Assembly (NCBI RefSeq): GCF_013403865.1
Contig: NZ_JABFDK010000001.1
Span: 124,001 to 188,000 of the forward strand
Direction of reading: 5' to 3'
DNA length: 64,000 bases
Origin: Winogradskyella costae
Lineage (GTDB): Bacteria > Bacteroidota > Bacteroidia > Flavobacteriales > Flavobacteriaceae
The position numbers and the translations under genes were made by a program. Below are positions 9,583 to 16,971 of this stretch, piece after piece; the first letter of the stretch is position 1; every line of letters begins with the position of its first letter. Under the pieces are notes generated by a model. It worked only from the letters and a program-made list of their open reading frames with translations. It did not search any database and was not told the origin of the DNA.

Positions 9583-9606
9583 ACATCCCCAAAACTGGGT
9601 ATATTT
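9583..9606. promoter_or_regulatory. Putative operator, copy 1 (upstream of DUF5723 gene)
   Basis: Sequence of the form ACAT-N-CC ... GGTATATTT with inner partial dyad CCCC/GGGT. It matches the element at 12225-12248 at 16 of 24 positions, with all mismatches central or in the half-site interior. It lies 100 bases upstream of the DUF5723 start codon. Confidence 0.45.
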
Positions 9607-9642
9607 TCGCCTTTAACATTCACATTAAACAAACCTTTATGC

Positions 9643-10263
9643 CTAAAATTTATACTTCTTATCTAAGGCATAACGCATTAACTCACCTTTACCTTGAAGC
9701 CCTAAAATTCGTATCATGTTTTTACGATGCGTTTCAACCGTATGTGTACCTATAAAAAGTTCGTTTGCAATCTCACGAGATGTTTTACCTTTTGCTACTA
9801 AATTTAAAATTTCAACTTGCCGCTTAGTCAGAATGCTTTTAGCACTTTTATTAGTATCATTTTCTGCCTCTATTTCTATATTAGCATCAAAATAGGTATT
9901 ACCATTATACACAGCTCTTATCGCTTTTAAGACTTCTTCCAAAGGTGAATTTTTCAACAAATAGCCCGAAGCCCCTGCAGCTAACATTTGTGTAATGGCA
10001 TCTTTTTGATCGAACATTGTAAATCCCAATATTTTTGTTTTTGGGAATTCTTTTTTTATCTCCGTTGCTGCTGTAATACCATCCATTTTTGGCATTCTGA
10101 TATCCGTAATTACCACACTTGGTTGCTTTAAACGTACCATATCTAAAAGCGCCTCCCCATCATTTGCTGTGCCTACAATTTTAATATCGTCTTCGTATTC
10201 TAAAAGTAATTTTATTCCATCAATAAAAGATTGATGGTCTTCTGCTATGGCTACTGTTATCAT
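9643..10263 (-). CDS. LuxR/NarL-type response regulator
   Basis: 206 residues. The receiver domain (about 1-120) has acidic pocket D9 and phospho-acceptor D54 (VVITDIRMPKMDG). A C-terminal GerE/LuxR helix-turn-helix follows (about 140-200: LTKRQVEILNLVAKGKTSREIANELFIGTHTVETHRKNMIRIL). The gene overlaps the upstream histidine kinase by four bases (ATGA), a clear two-component operon. Likely targets are its own operon and the DUF5723 gene next door, based on the shared upstream motif. Confidence 0.95.
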   Translation of the reverse strand: MITVAIAEDHQSFIDGIKLLLEYEDDIKIVGTANDGEALLDMVRLKQPSVVITDIRMPKMDGITAATEIKKEFPKTKILGFTMFDQKDAITQMLAAGASGYLLKNSPLEEVLKAIRAVYNGNTYFDANIEIEAENDTNKSAKSILTKRQVEILNLVAKGKTSREIANELFIGTHTVETHRKNMIRILGLQGKGELMRYALDKKYKF

Positions 10264-12128
10264 AATGGTAAATCTATTATTATTGTTGTTCCTTTATCTA
10301 TCTCTGATTCAATTGTTAGTTTCCCATCTAAAGACTCCACGCGTCTATCGACACTTGTGATTCCCATTCCCGGCTTTACTTTTGATAGTTGTTTTGGATT
10401 AAAACCTATCCCATTATCTTCAATCATAATATTAAGATTATCAGAGTGATTAGTAATATGAATTATTCCTTGAGTTGCTTTAGCATGCTTAATAATATTA
10501 GTTACTAATTCTTGAATCATTCTAAAAATCGATATTTCTAATGAATTATCTAAACGCTGATCTAAGCCGAAGCTCTGCACTTCAATTTCTAATCCGTTTA
10601 TGCCTGATGCATTTTTCGCTAATTTTTCTACCGCTGGCAGCAAACCATTTTTTGCTATTACCCCAGAGTTTTTTAGATGTGCCATAGAACGAATCTCAGC
10701 ATAAGCATTTTCTAATAATGTGCTTATTTTTGTTGTTTGTTCCTCCGAATCTAAATGTTTATTTCTATGTTTTACGAAATACTCGAATTGTAATTTTGCA
10801 GCTGCCAATGTTGCACCGACACTATCGTGTAGCTCAGCAGCCAAACGTTGACGTTCTTTTTCTTGCCCTTCAATCATCGCATCAATGGTAGATAATTCTA
10901 ACTCGTTGAGAATTTTTTCTTTTTCATCAATTTCATTTTGACGATCTTGCTCTGCCTTATATTGTTTCCGCTTTATATTTCTATACACCAAAACAGCGAT
11001 AATTGAAATTACAGCTAAACTTCCACACCAAGCCAAAAACAGATTCATTTTCTCTTTTTGATGCGTCATCCCTGTTTTTAATGCCTCGTTTATATGAATA
11101 AGACTGTCTTTTGTTCGGTGGTTATCAATTTTTATTTTCTCTAACATTCTTACAGCACTAATATCATCTATAGTGGTTTTAGTATCCTGTCTTAAATTTT
11201 GATATTTTATAGTTAAATCAAAATCTCTTTTTCCCTTATAGGCTTCAAAAAGGAAAAAGTAGGCTCCATCAATCATTTCATGATTAGATAGCCGCTGACC
11301 ATAATCGTGTAGTTTATTCGCCGTAATTATAATCTTGTCATAATCCTTTTGTTTAAAGTAGCTAGAACACAGCGTACGATAAGCATGAGCTAACGTATTA
11401 ATATTTCCCATAGAATCGCCAATTTTAATAGCATTGTCTATAGTTCTTTTCGCTCGCTTATAGTCTTTTTTTTGAATATAGGAATCACTAATATTAATTA
11501 AAGCTAAAGCTTCATTCCGTTTGTTTTTAATCGCTTTAGACAGCTCTAAACTTTCTTGATAATAATCTAATGCTTTATCGGATTTATAACGCCAATTATA
11601 GATGTTTCCAATATTAACTAAAGATTGAGAAATTAAAATAGTATCATTTATTTCTTTACTAAGCGCTAATGATCTCTCGTAATATGCTTTTGCTTCATCG
11701 AGATTAAAGACTTTTCTATAAGAAACACCTAGGCCATTAATTGCTTTTGCTTGTCCTCTCTTATCATTTAGCTCCTCATAAAGCTTTAAGCTTAAACCAA
11801 AGTGCTTTGAAGCTCCTGTATTATCACCAAATATATGTTCTATTTCACCTAATAATATAAGTGCATTTGCTCGCTCTTTTTTTAATTGCTGCGCTTCTGT
11901 AAAGTCCATTAAACGTAAGGCCATAGCATAAGCACTGTCTGTTTTACTTTCAAAGTAGTTTTTATAAATAAAACCTCTGTATGCATTAGCTCTTGTAGTA
12001 TCTGCTAGTTTCGTATTTTCCCAAATGACATACAGCGAATCTTGTTGCTTCTGACTATAACATGTTAAAGGCAATAGCATAAAAGATAATATAATTATAA
12101 CATTTTTTGTCATGTATTTTACTTGCAT
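10260..12128 (-). CDS. TPR-containing sensor histidine kinase (HisKA_3 type)
   Basis: 622 residues. A signal-like N-terminus is followed by about six tetratricopeptide repeats in the periplasm (roughly 60-330), one transmembrane helix (LFLAWCGSLAVISIIAVLVYR) and a short coiled coil. The HisKA_3 dimerisation helix carries the phospho-accepting histidine in ERQRLAAELHDSVG near residue 430. The HATPase_c domain shows EDNGIGFNP and GMGITSVDRRV. This arrangement is common in Bacteroidota kinases. A second in-frame ATG at 12113 is an equally good start. Signals sensed by the TPR region are unknown. Confidence 0.93.
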   Translation of the reverse strand: MQVKYMTKNVIIILSFMLLPLTCYSQKQQDSLYVIWENTKLADTTRANAYRGFIYKNYFESKTDSAYAMALRLMDFTEAQQLKKERANALILLGEIEHIFGDNTGASKHFGLSLKLYEELNDKRGQAKAINGLGVSYRKVFNLDEAKAYYERSLALSKEINDTILISQSLVNIGNIYNWRYKSDKALDYYQESLELSKAIKNKRNEALALINISDSYIQKKDYKRAKRTIDNAIKIGDSMGNINTLAHAYRTLCSSYFKQKDYDKIIITANKLHDYGQRLSNHEMIDGAYFFLFEAYKGKRDFDLTIKYQNLRQDTKTTIDDISAVRMLEKIKIDNHRTKDSLIHINEALKTGMTHQKEKMNLFLAWCGSLAVISIIAVLVYRNIKRKQYKAEQDRQNEIDEKEKILNELELSTIDAMIEGQEKERQRLAAELHDSVGATLAAAKLQFEYFVKHRNKHLDSEEQTTKISTLLENAYAEIRSMAHLKNSGVIAKNGLLPAVEKLAKNASGINGLEIEVQSFGLDQRLDNSLEISIFRMIQELVTNIIKHAKATQGIIHITNHSDNLNIMIEDNGIGFNPKQLSKVKPGMGITSVDRRVESLDGKLTIESEIDKGTTIIIDLPL

Positions 12129-12158
12129 AAAATCTCAAAAGTTTTAGAAATTTATAAT

Positions 12159-12177
12159 CTCAAAATTACATTTTGAG
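12159..12177. promoter_or_regulatory. Palindrome overlapping the kinase-operon promoter
   Basis: CTCAAAATTACATTTTGAG is a perfect 7-bp inverted repeat around a 5-base centre. On the minus strand it includes TAATTTTG (12161-12168), a match to the -7 consensus TAnnTTTG. It could be an operator over the -7 element or a chance AT-rich dyad. Confidence 0.35.
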
Positions 12178-12224
12178 GTAAAAAGATTTAACACGTCAAA
12201 GGTGCAAAGTAAAAGCACACTAAA

Positions 12225-12248
12225 ACATACCTAATGAAAGGTATATTT
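12225..12248. promoter_or_regulatory. Putative operator, copy 2 (upstream of the TPR kinase)
   Basis: ATACC-N8-GGTAT dyad within a 24-bp element sharing ACAT-N-CC and GGTATATTT with copy 1. It lies about 100 bases upstream of the histidine kinase gene, consistent with autoregulation by the LuxR-type partner. Confidence 0.45.
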
Positions 12249-12315
12249 CTAAAAATAAGTGATAAAATTTGAATTGTTAATTAATCTTGAGACAAAAAGA
12301 CTAAAAAGCAGACGA

Positions 12316-12519
12316 TTACATAAAAATATACTTAATTGATGCAATCATACCAATGAAACCTATAAAAGCAATGAGTACCCATACCGTACCTTTATAATGT
12401 TTTTTATGAAGTTGAAGATCCTTGCGATACTGATACGCAATAACAATTACAAAAGCAATAAAAAATAATATTCCAAAAATCAATTGACCAGTACTAAACA
12501 TCTTCTTATTTTTATACAA
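12316..12519 (-). CDS. Small two-helix membrane protein
   Basis: 67 residues with two hydrophobic helices (about 11-29 and 46-65) separated by a basic loop YRKDLQLHKKHYKG. A start at the internal Met7 (12501) is possible. No family recognised. It is divergent from the MazG-like gene, whose start is 23 bases away, so the promoters must lie very close together or within the coding ends. Confidence 0.6.
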   Translation of the reverse strand: MYKNKKMFSTGQLIFGILFFIAFVIVIAYQYRKDLQLHKKHYKGTVWVLIAFIGFIGMIASIKYIFM

Positions 12520-12542
12520 AAATAAGGATTAAAACCACAACT

Positions 12543-12929
12543 ATGCAAGACAAAATTAAAGCCGTAAAAGCGTTTCACACGGCTTTCAAAATAGGACATC
12601 GCGAAACACCAAAGGCAGACTTAGGTTTAGACAAAAACCTATTACGCTACGAGTTAATGCGAGAGGAAAATGAAGAATATTTAGAAGCTGCTAAGACTAA
12701 TGATTTAGTGGAAGTTGCCGATGCTTTAGGAGATATGCTTTACATACTTTGTGGTACTATTATAGAACACGGAATGCAACATAAAATTGAAGAAGTATTT
12801 GAAGAAATCCAACGTAGTAATATGAGTAAATTAGGAGCCGACGGAGAACCGATCTATCGTGAAGATGGTAAAGTTTTAAAAGGTCCTAATTACTTTAAGC
12901 CACATATTAAGGCTATTTTAGAATCATAA
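12543..12929 (+). CDS. MazG-like nucleotide pyrophosphohydrolase (PRA-PH fold)
   Basis: 128 residues. The all-alpha NTP pyrophosphohydrolase signature is present: the acidic cluster REENEEYLEAA and the second metal-binding helix EVADALGDMLYIL, that is EExxE followed by ExxD. It should hydrolyse a nucleoside triphosphate or related pyrophosphate in the cytoplasm, perhaps as house-cleaning. The substrate cannot be fixed from sequence. It ends convergently with ilvE at a shared terminator. Confidence 0.8.
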   Translation: MQDKIKAVKAFHTAFKIGHRETPKADLGLDKNLLRYELMREENEEYLEAAKTNDLVEVADALGDMLYILCGTIIEHGMQHKIEEVFEEIQRSNMSKLGADGEPIYREDGKVLKGPNYFKPHIKAILES

Positions 12930-12976
12930 AAAAAGCAGCCGTTCACTGAGCGTAGTCGAGGTGTGGCTGCTTTTTT
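12928..12976. terminator. Bidirectional terminator with a repeated-word loop
   Basis: The stem AAAAGCAGCC/GGCTGCTTTT lies between convergent genes. Its loop contains TTCACTGAGCGTAGTCGA, a word I recall from many Bacteroidota intergenic regions. Confidence 0.75.
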
Positions 12977-12996
12977 ATATATGTTATGTGATAGAT

Positions 12997-14064
12997 TTAT
13001 TTTACCTCATGTCTCCAACCATGAATATCATCAGAAACATTATACTGAATATTCAATAAGGTTTGTTTAAATAATTTAGCATAAGAATCTTCAGCACCAG
13101 AAATCTCAAACAACTCATCACGATGTTGAAATGCAGAAATCTCACTAATAACGGCAGCAGTACCTGCACCAAACACTTCTTTTAAGCTACCATCTTTTGC
13201 CGCATTTTTAATTTCTTCAACTTTTATCTGTCTAACTTCACAAGTAATTCCCAAATCATCTGCTAATTGAATAATACTTTTTCTAGTAATTCCATCTAAA
13301 ATACGATCACTAACAGGTGCTGTTATTAACGTATCATTGACTCTAAAAAAGACATTCATAGTACCAGCTTCTTCTAGAAATGTATGTGAATCAGCATCAG
13401 TCCAAATAATTTGTTGAAAGCCTTCTTTTTGTGCTAAACTTGTAGGATAAAATTGAGCGGCATAATTACCTGCTGCTTTTGCGGCACCAACACCTCCATT
13501 TGCAGATCTACTAAATTGTTCTGCCACTAAAACACGCACAGGAGAATTATAATACGATTGCGCTGGTGAGCAAATAATCATAAAACGATACATACTTGCT
13601 GGAGACGCAGAAATTGCAGGTTCTGTTGCAATTACAAAAGGGCGTATGTACATAGAGTTTCCTATGCCTGGCTTAATCCAATCATTATCTAATTTTAACA
13701 ACTCCTCTAACCCTTCAAAGAAATAATTCTCAGAAAACGCAGGCATAGCTAAACGTGCCGCAGATTTGTTAATACGTTCAAAATTCTGTTTAGGTCTAAA
13801 AAGAAAAACTTTACCTTCATCATCCTTGTAAGCTTTCATACCTTCAAAAACCGCCTGACCATAATGAAACACACGCGCAGAAGGATCAAACGTCATCGCT
13901 TGATAAGGCATAATTTTTGGAGCTTGCCACCTGCCATCCTCATAATCACAAACAAACATGTGGTCTGTAAAGACACGACCAAAGTCTAATTTACTAAAAT
14001 CTACCGTTTCAATTTTAGAAGTTTTAGCAGTTTCAATGCTAATTTTATCTGTATGATTGGCCAT
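12997..14064 (-). CDS. ilvE: Branched-chain amino acid aminotransferase
   Basis: 355 residues, a normal length for the longer (BCAT1/2-like) class. Landmarks: GQAVFEGMKAYKD, FRPKQNFERINKSAARLAMP, AKAAGNYAAQF (with the PLP-binding lysine in this segment), EEAGTMNVFF and DGITRKSII. It transfers amino groups between glutamate and branched-chain 2-oxo acids, the last step of Leu/Ile/Val synthesis. It is transcribed alone, with a TAnnTTTG element just upstream. Confidence 0.95.
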   Translation of the reverse strand: MANHTDKISIETAKTSKIETVDFSKLDFGRVFTDHMFVCDYEDGRWQAPKIMPYQAMTFDPSARVFHYGQAVFEGMKAYKDDEGKVFLFRPKQNFERINKSAARLAMPAFSENYFFEGLEELLKLDNDWIKPGIGNSMYIRPFVIATEPAISASPASMYRFMIICSPAQSYYNSPVRVLVAEQFSRSANGGVGAAKAAGNYAAQFYPTSLAQKEGFQQIIWTDADSHTFLEEAGTMNVFFRVNDTLITAPVSDRILDGITRKSIIQLADDLGITCEVRQIKVEEIKNAAKDGSLKEVFGAGTAAVISEISAFQHRDELFEISGAEDSYAKLFKQTLLNIQYNVSDDIHGWRHEVK

Positions 14065-14084
14065 AATTATATATGATTTTGAAA

Positions 14085-14092
14085 CAAAAGTA
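14085..14092 (-). promoter_or_regulatory. Candidate -7 element of ilvE
   Basis: TACTTTTG on the minus strand, matching TAnnTTTG, about 20 bases upstream of the start codon. No clear -33 TTG. Confidence 0.5.
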
Positions 14093-14137
14093 CGTAATCA
14101 GTGTGGTTAATAAAAGGTTATATTCCGTTAAATTGAC

Positions 14138-14145
14138 TAAATTTG
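14138..14145 (+). promoter_or_regulatory. Candidate -7 element of the DUF4920 gene
   Basis: TAAATTTG, matching TAnnTTTG, 36 bases before the start codon. Confidence 0.45.
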
Positions 14146-14181
14146 TAATTATATAATAATTCAAATCAAAACCTATTAATA

Positions 14182-14685
14182 ATGAAAAAAATCATTTTAC
14201 TTTTTGCAATTAGCTTAGTTGCTTTCGCTTGTAAAGACGATTCTAAAACAGCCGAAGTTACCGTTGAAGAAACAAAACAAGAAATAGCGTATGCCTCTTT
14301 CGGAAAAGAAATAAATGACACGGATGCGTTAACATCTGCAGACATGATGGAACAATATAAAACCTTAAAAGCTGGTGATACGATTACTTCTAAAGTAAAA
14401 GGAAAAATCATTGAGGTTTGTTCTAAAAAGGGTTGTTGGATGACATTAGACATGGGTGATGAAAATCAAGTAATGGTTAAGTTTAAGGATTACGGTTTTT
14501 TTATGCCTTTAAATGCTGAAGGTGACGTTGTAATGACCGGAAAAGCTTTTGTTTCTGAAACTCCGGTTGAAGAATTAAGACATTACGCTGAAGATGCTGG
14601 TAAAACTGCAGAAGAAATTGCAATGATTACAGATCCTAAATTTGAATATGGTTTTGAAGCCGATGGAGTTTTACTTAAACAATAA
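14182..14685 (+). CDS. DUF4920-domain lipoprotein
   Basis: 167 residues. Lipoprotein signal peptide (LFAISLVAFACKDD, lipidated Cys near residue 17) followed by a DUF4920 domain with the conserved stretch VKGKIIEVCSKKGCWMTLDMGDENQVMVKFKDYGFFMP. The CSKKGCW cysteine pair could bind a metal. The stop codon overlaps the start of the next lipoprotein gene, so the two are probably co-translated. Role unknown; the haem-like neighbour hints at periplasmic redox or metal handling. Confidence 0.85.
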   Translation: MKKIILLFAISLVAFACKDDSKTAEVTVEETKQEIAYASFGKEINDTDALTSADMMEQYKTLKAGDTITSKVKGKIIEVCSKKGCWMTLDMGDENQVMVKFKDYGFFMPLNAEGDVVMTGKAFVSETPVEELRHYAEDAGKTAEEIAMITDPKFEYGFEADGVLLKQ

Positions 14686-15121
14686 AGTTTTAAGCATCGT
14701 TATTTTTTCTTTTTTGATACTCGTAAGCTGTAAAAATGAAGAAAAAGTTACCGAAGAGCCTGTAAAGAAAGCTGTTGTATACGATATGTATCAACCTTCT
14801 GAAATGGCAGGTTTTATGAACGCTATGTACGCATACAATCAACAATTAAAAGCACAAATTGTTGCTGGTGAAACACCAACACGTTTACCAATCGATTTAT
14901 TAAAATTACACTCAGCTGAAATGAGTAATGGTAAATCTAGAACTCAAAATTGGGAAAGTTTTGTAAATGTATTTATAGCATCTCAAGAAGCAGTTATAGA
15001 CACCTTGTCTACTACCGAATTAAAAGAACGTTATAATAATGCGATTAACAATTGTTTAAACTGTCATAAAACGGAATGCACAGGACCGATTCCTAAGATT
15101 AAAAAACTACTGATTCAATAA
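14663..15121 (+). CDS. Lipoprotein with a single CxxCH haem-binding motif
   Basis: About 152 residues from ATG 14663, with ATG 14648 as an alternative. Signal peptide MEFYLNNKVLSIVIFSFLILVSC gives a lipoprotein. Near the C-terminus NNCLNCHKTECTGPI contains CLNCH, a c-type haem attachment motif, and a third cysteine (TEC) is close. The body is helical, as in small cytochrome c-like or c'-like proteins. It overlaps the DUF4920 gene by 23 bases and is followed after three bases by mnmD. The electron partner is unknown. Confidence 0.7.
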   Translation: MEFYLNNKVLSIVIFSFLILVSCKNEEKVTEEPVKKAVVYDMYQPSEMAGFMNAMYAYNQQLKAQIVAGETPTRLPIDLLKLHSAEMSNGKSRTQNWESFVNVFIASQEAVIDTLSTTELKERYNNAINNCLNCHKTECTGPIPKIKKLLIQ

Positions 15122-15124
15122 TTT

Positions 15125-15805
15125 TTGAAGAGAAATATAATTACCACGTCCGATGGTTCTAAAACCATCCAAATAGAAGAATGGAATGAGCAATACCACT
15201 CCATTCACGGTGCGATACAAGAAGCAAATCATGTGTTTTTAAAACATGGTTTGCTTTTTTATTCTATGCAAGTTTCCAGTACGCAACCCATTTCAATTTT
15301 AGAAATAGGTTTCGGCACTGGTCTAAATGCTTTTCTAACGTTAATAAAAGCAGAAAAAGACAACTTAAATCTCAATTATACAGGAATTGAAGCTTACCCT
15401 GTACAACCAGAAGAAATCAATCAATTAAATTATGTTGAATTGATTTCCCAAACTCATCAAGCTGTTTTCGAAAAGATGCACGAAACCCCCTGGGAAGAAT
15501 CTTGTGCTATCACTCCAAAATTTCAGTTAAAAAAACAACAAAAATTCTTTAAGGATATCGATTCTAAAGACAACTTTGATATCATTTATTTTGATGCTTT
15601 TGGTGCACGTGTTCAACCCGATTTATGGACTGAAGATATTTTTAAAATAATGTTCGAAGCTCTTAAAACTAATGGAATTTTGGTAACTTATTCAGCAAAA
15701 GGAAGTGTAAGACGCGCCATGCAAGCTGTCGGTTTTGTTGTAGAACGCTTACCTGGACCACCTGGAAAACGGGAAATGCTGAGAGCCCAGAAAATGAGCT
15801 CATAA
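15125..15805 (+). CDS. mnmD: tRNA 5-methylaminomethyl-2-thiouridine methyltransferase MnmD
   Basis: 226 residues. The opening KRNIITTSDGSKTIQIEEWNEQYHSIHGAIQEA is the DUF752/MnmD signature. The SAM-binding loop is ILEIGFGTGLNAF, and IIYFDAFGARVQPDLWTEDIF and YSAKGSVRRAMQAVGF follow. It performs the final methylation at the wobble uridine of certain tRNAs. It is the stand-alone form, without the FAD oxidase part of bifunctional MnmC. The start is TTG at 15125; no in-frame ATG fits the conserved N-terminus. The gene follows the lipoprotein pair closely. Confidence 0.92.
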   Translation: MKRNIITTSDGSKTIQIEEWNEQYHSIHGAIQEANHVFLKHGLLFYSMQVSSTQPISILEIGFGTGLNAFLTLIKAEKDNLNLNYTGIEAYPVQPEEINQLNYVELISQTHQAVFEKMHETPWEESCAITPKFQLKKQQKFFKDIDSKDNFDIIYFDAFGARVQPDLWTEDIFKIMFEALKTNGILVTYSAKGSVRRAMQAVGFVVERLPGPPGKREMLRAQKMSS

Positions 15806-16000
15806 CATTCAGCGAAATGAAATGACCTAAATACTATTAGACTCCAATACATTTTTCGCACACCCAAAACACTACTAGGGACGTAAAGTGCTAATTATAA
15901 AATGATAACTAGATAAAACACTAAGTCTTCAAACGTTAAATCATATCTAAAGCTCATACGTACGCTTTCCTCCTTTCGTATCTTTACATAAAAAATAAAA

Positions 16001-16906
16001 ATGACCGTCTTAATAACAGGAGCGACTGGACTAATTGGGCAAGGAATTGTTGACCAATGTCATTCTCAAGGCATTAATGTCCATTATTTAACGACTTCGA
16101 AATCTAAATTGAGTACCGAATCGAATTATAAAGGGTTTTATTGGAATCCAAATATTAACGAAATAGATCACACCTGCTTTGAAGGTGTTTCTGCCATTAT
16201 TAATATGGTTGGAGCTTCTATTTCTGAGCGCTGGACAGATAAATACAAAAAAATCATTCTTGAAAGTCGAACTAAAACCGCGCAACTTCTACAAGACACA
16301 ATAAAAAGGCACAATTATAGTATTGACCAAGTCGTATCTGCTAGCGCTATTGGCATTTATCCAACGAGTTTAGTAAATTATTACGAAGAAACCAATACTG
16401 AGATTTCTGAAACATTTTTAGGGAAGGTTGTTCACGAATGGGAAGCTGCGGTTGATGGTTTTAAAGCGTTGGGTTGTAAGGTGGCCAAAATAAGAATTGG
16501 TTTGGTATTAGCCAATGATGGTGGTGCCTTACCACAAATTGTTAAACCAATAAAATATGGTGTAGGTGCCGCTTTTGGAAGTGGAAAACAATGGCAAAGC
16601 TGGATACATGTTAAAGATTTAGCATCACTTTTTGTGTTTGCTGTACAAAACAATTTTGAAGGGATTTACAATGGTGTAGCACCAAACCCCGTAACCAATA
16701 AAGAATTAACCAAAGCTGCGGCGAAAGTTTTACATCGTCCTTTGATATTACCAAACATTCCAAAATTTGCCATGAAACTGATTTTAGGCGAGATGCATAT
16801 TCTTTTATTTGAAAGTCAACGCGTCAGTTCTCAAAAAGTGGAAGCTGAAGGATTCAACTTTACTTATGTGAATTTGAAACCTGCTTTAGAGGATTTGTTA
16901 GGTTAG
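16001..16906 (+). CDS. TIGR01777-family NAD(P)-dependent epimerase
   Basis: 301 residues. N-terminal Rossmann motif VLITGATGLIGQG. Family sequences: VVSASAIGIYP, VAKIRIGLVLANDGGALPQI, GSGKQWQSWIHVKDLASLF and GVAPNPVTNKELTKAAAKVLHRP. The C-terminal DUF1731-like tail is present (ESQRVSSQKVEAEGFNFTYVNLKPALEDLL). Members are extended SDR proteins related to YfcH/SDR39U1, with unknown substrate. It stands alone and ends at a shared terminator. Confidence 0.9.
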   Translation: MTVLITGATGLIGQGIVDQCHSQGINVHYLTTSKSKLSTESNYKGFYWNPNINEIDHTCFEGVSAIINMVGASISERWTDKYKKIILESRTKTAQLLQDTIKRHNYSIDQVVSASAIGIYPTSLVNYYEETNTEISETFLGKVVHEWEAAVDGFKALGCKVAKIRIGLVLANDGGALPQIVKPIKYGVGAAFGSGKQWQSWIHVKDLASLFVFAVQNNFEGIYNGVAPNPVTNKELTKAAAKVLHRPLILPNIPKFAMKLILGEMHILLFESQRVSSQKVEAEGFNFTYVNLKPALEDLLG

Positions 16907-16925
16907 ATGGTTAGATGGAATTCAT

Positions 16926-16963
16926 AAAAAAAAGAGGTAAATAGTGATATTTGCCTCTTTTTT
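16926..16963. terminator. Bidirectional terminator between convergent genes
   Basis: AAAAAGAGGTAAA-TAGTGA-TATTTGCCTCTTTTT stem-loop with A and T runs on both sides. Confidence 0.75.
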
Positions 16964-16971
16964 ATTACATA

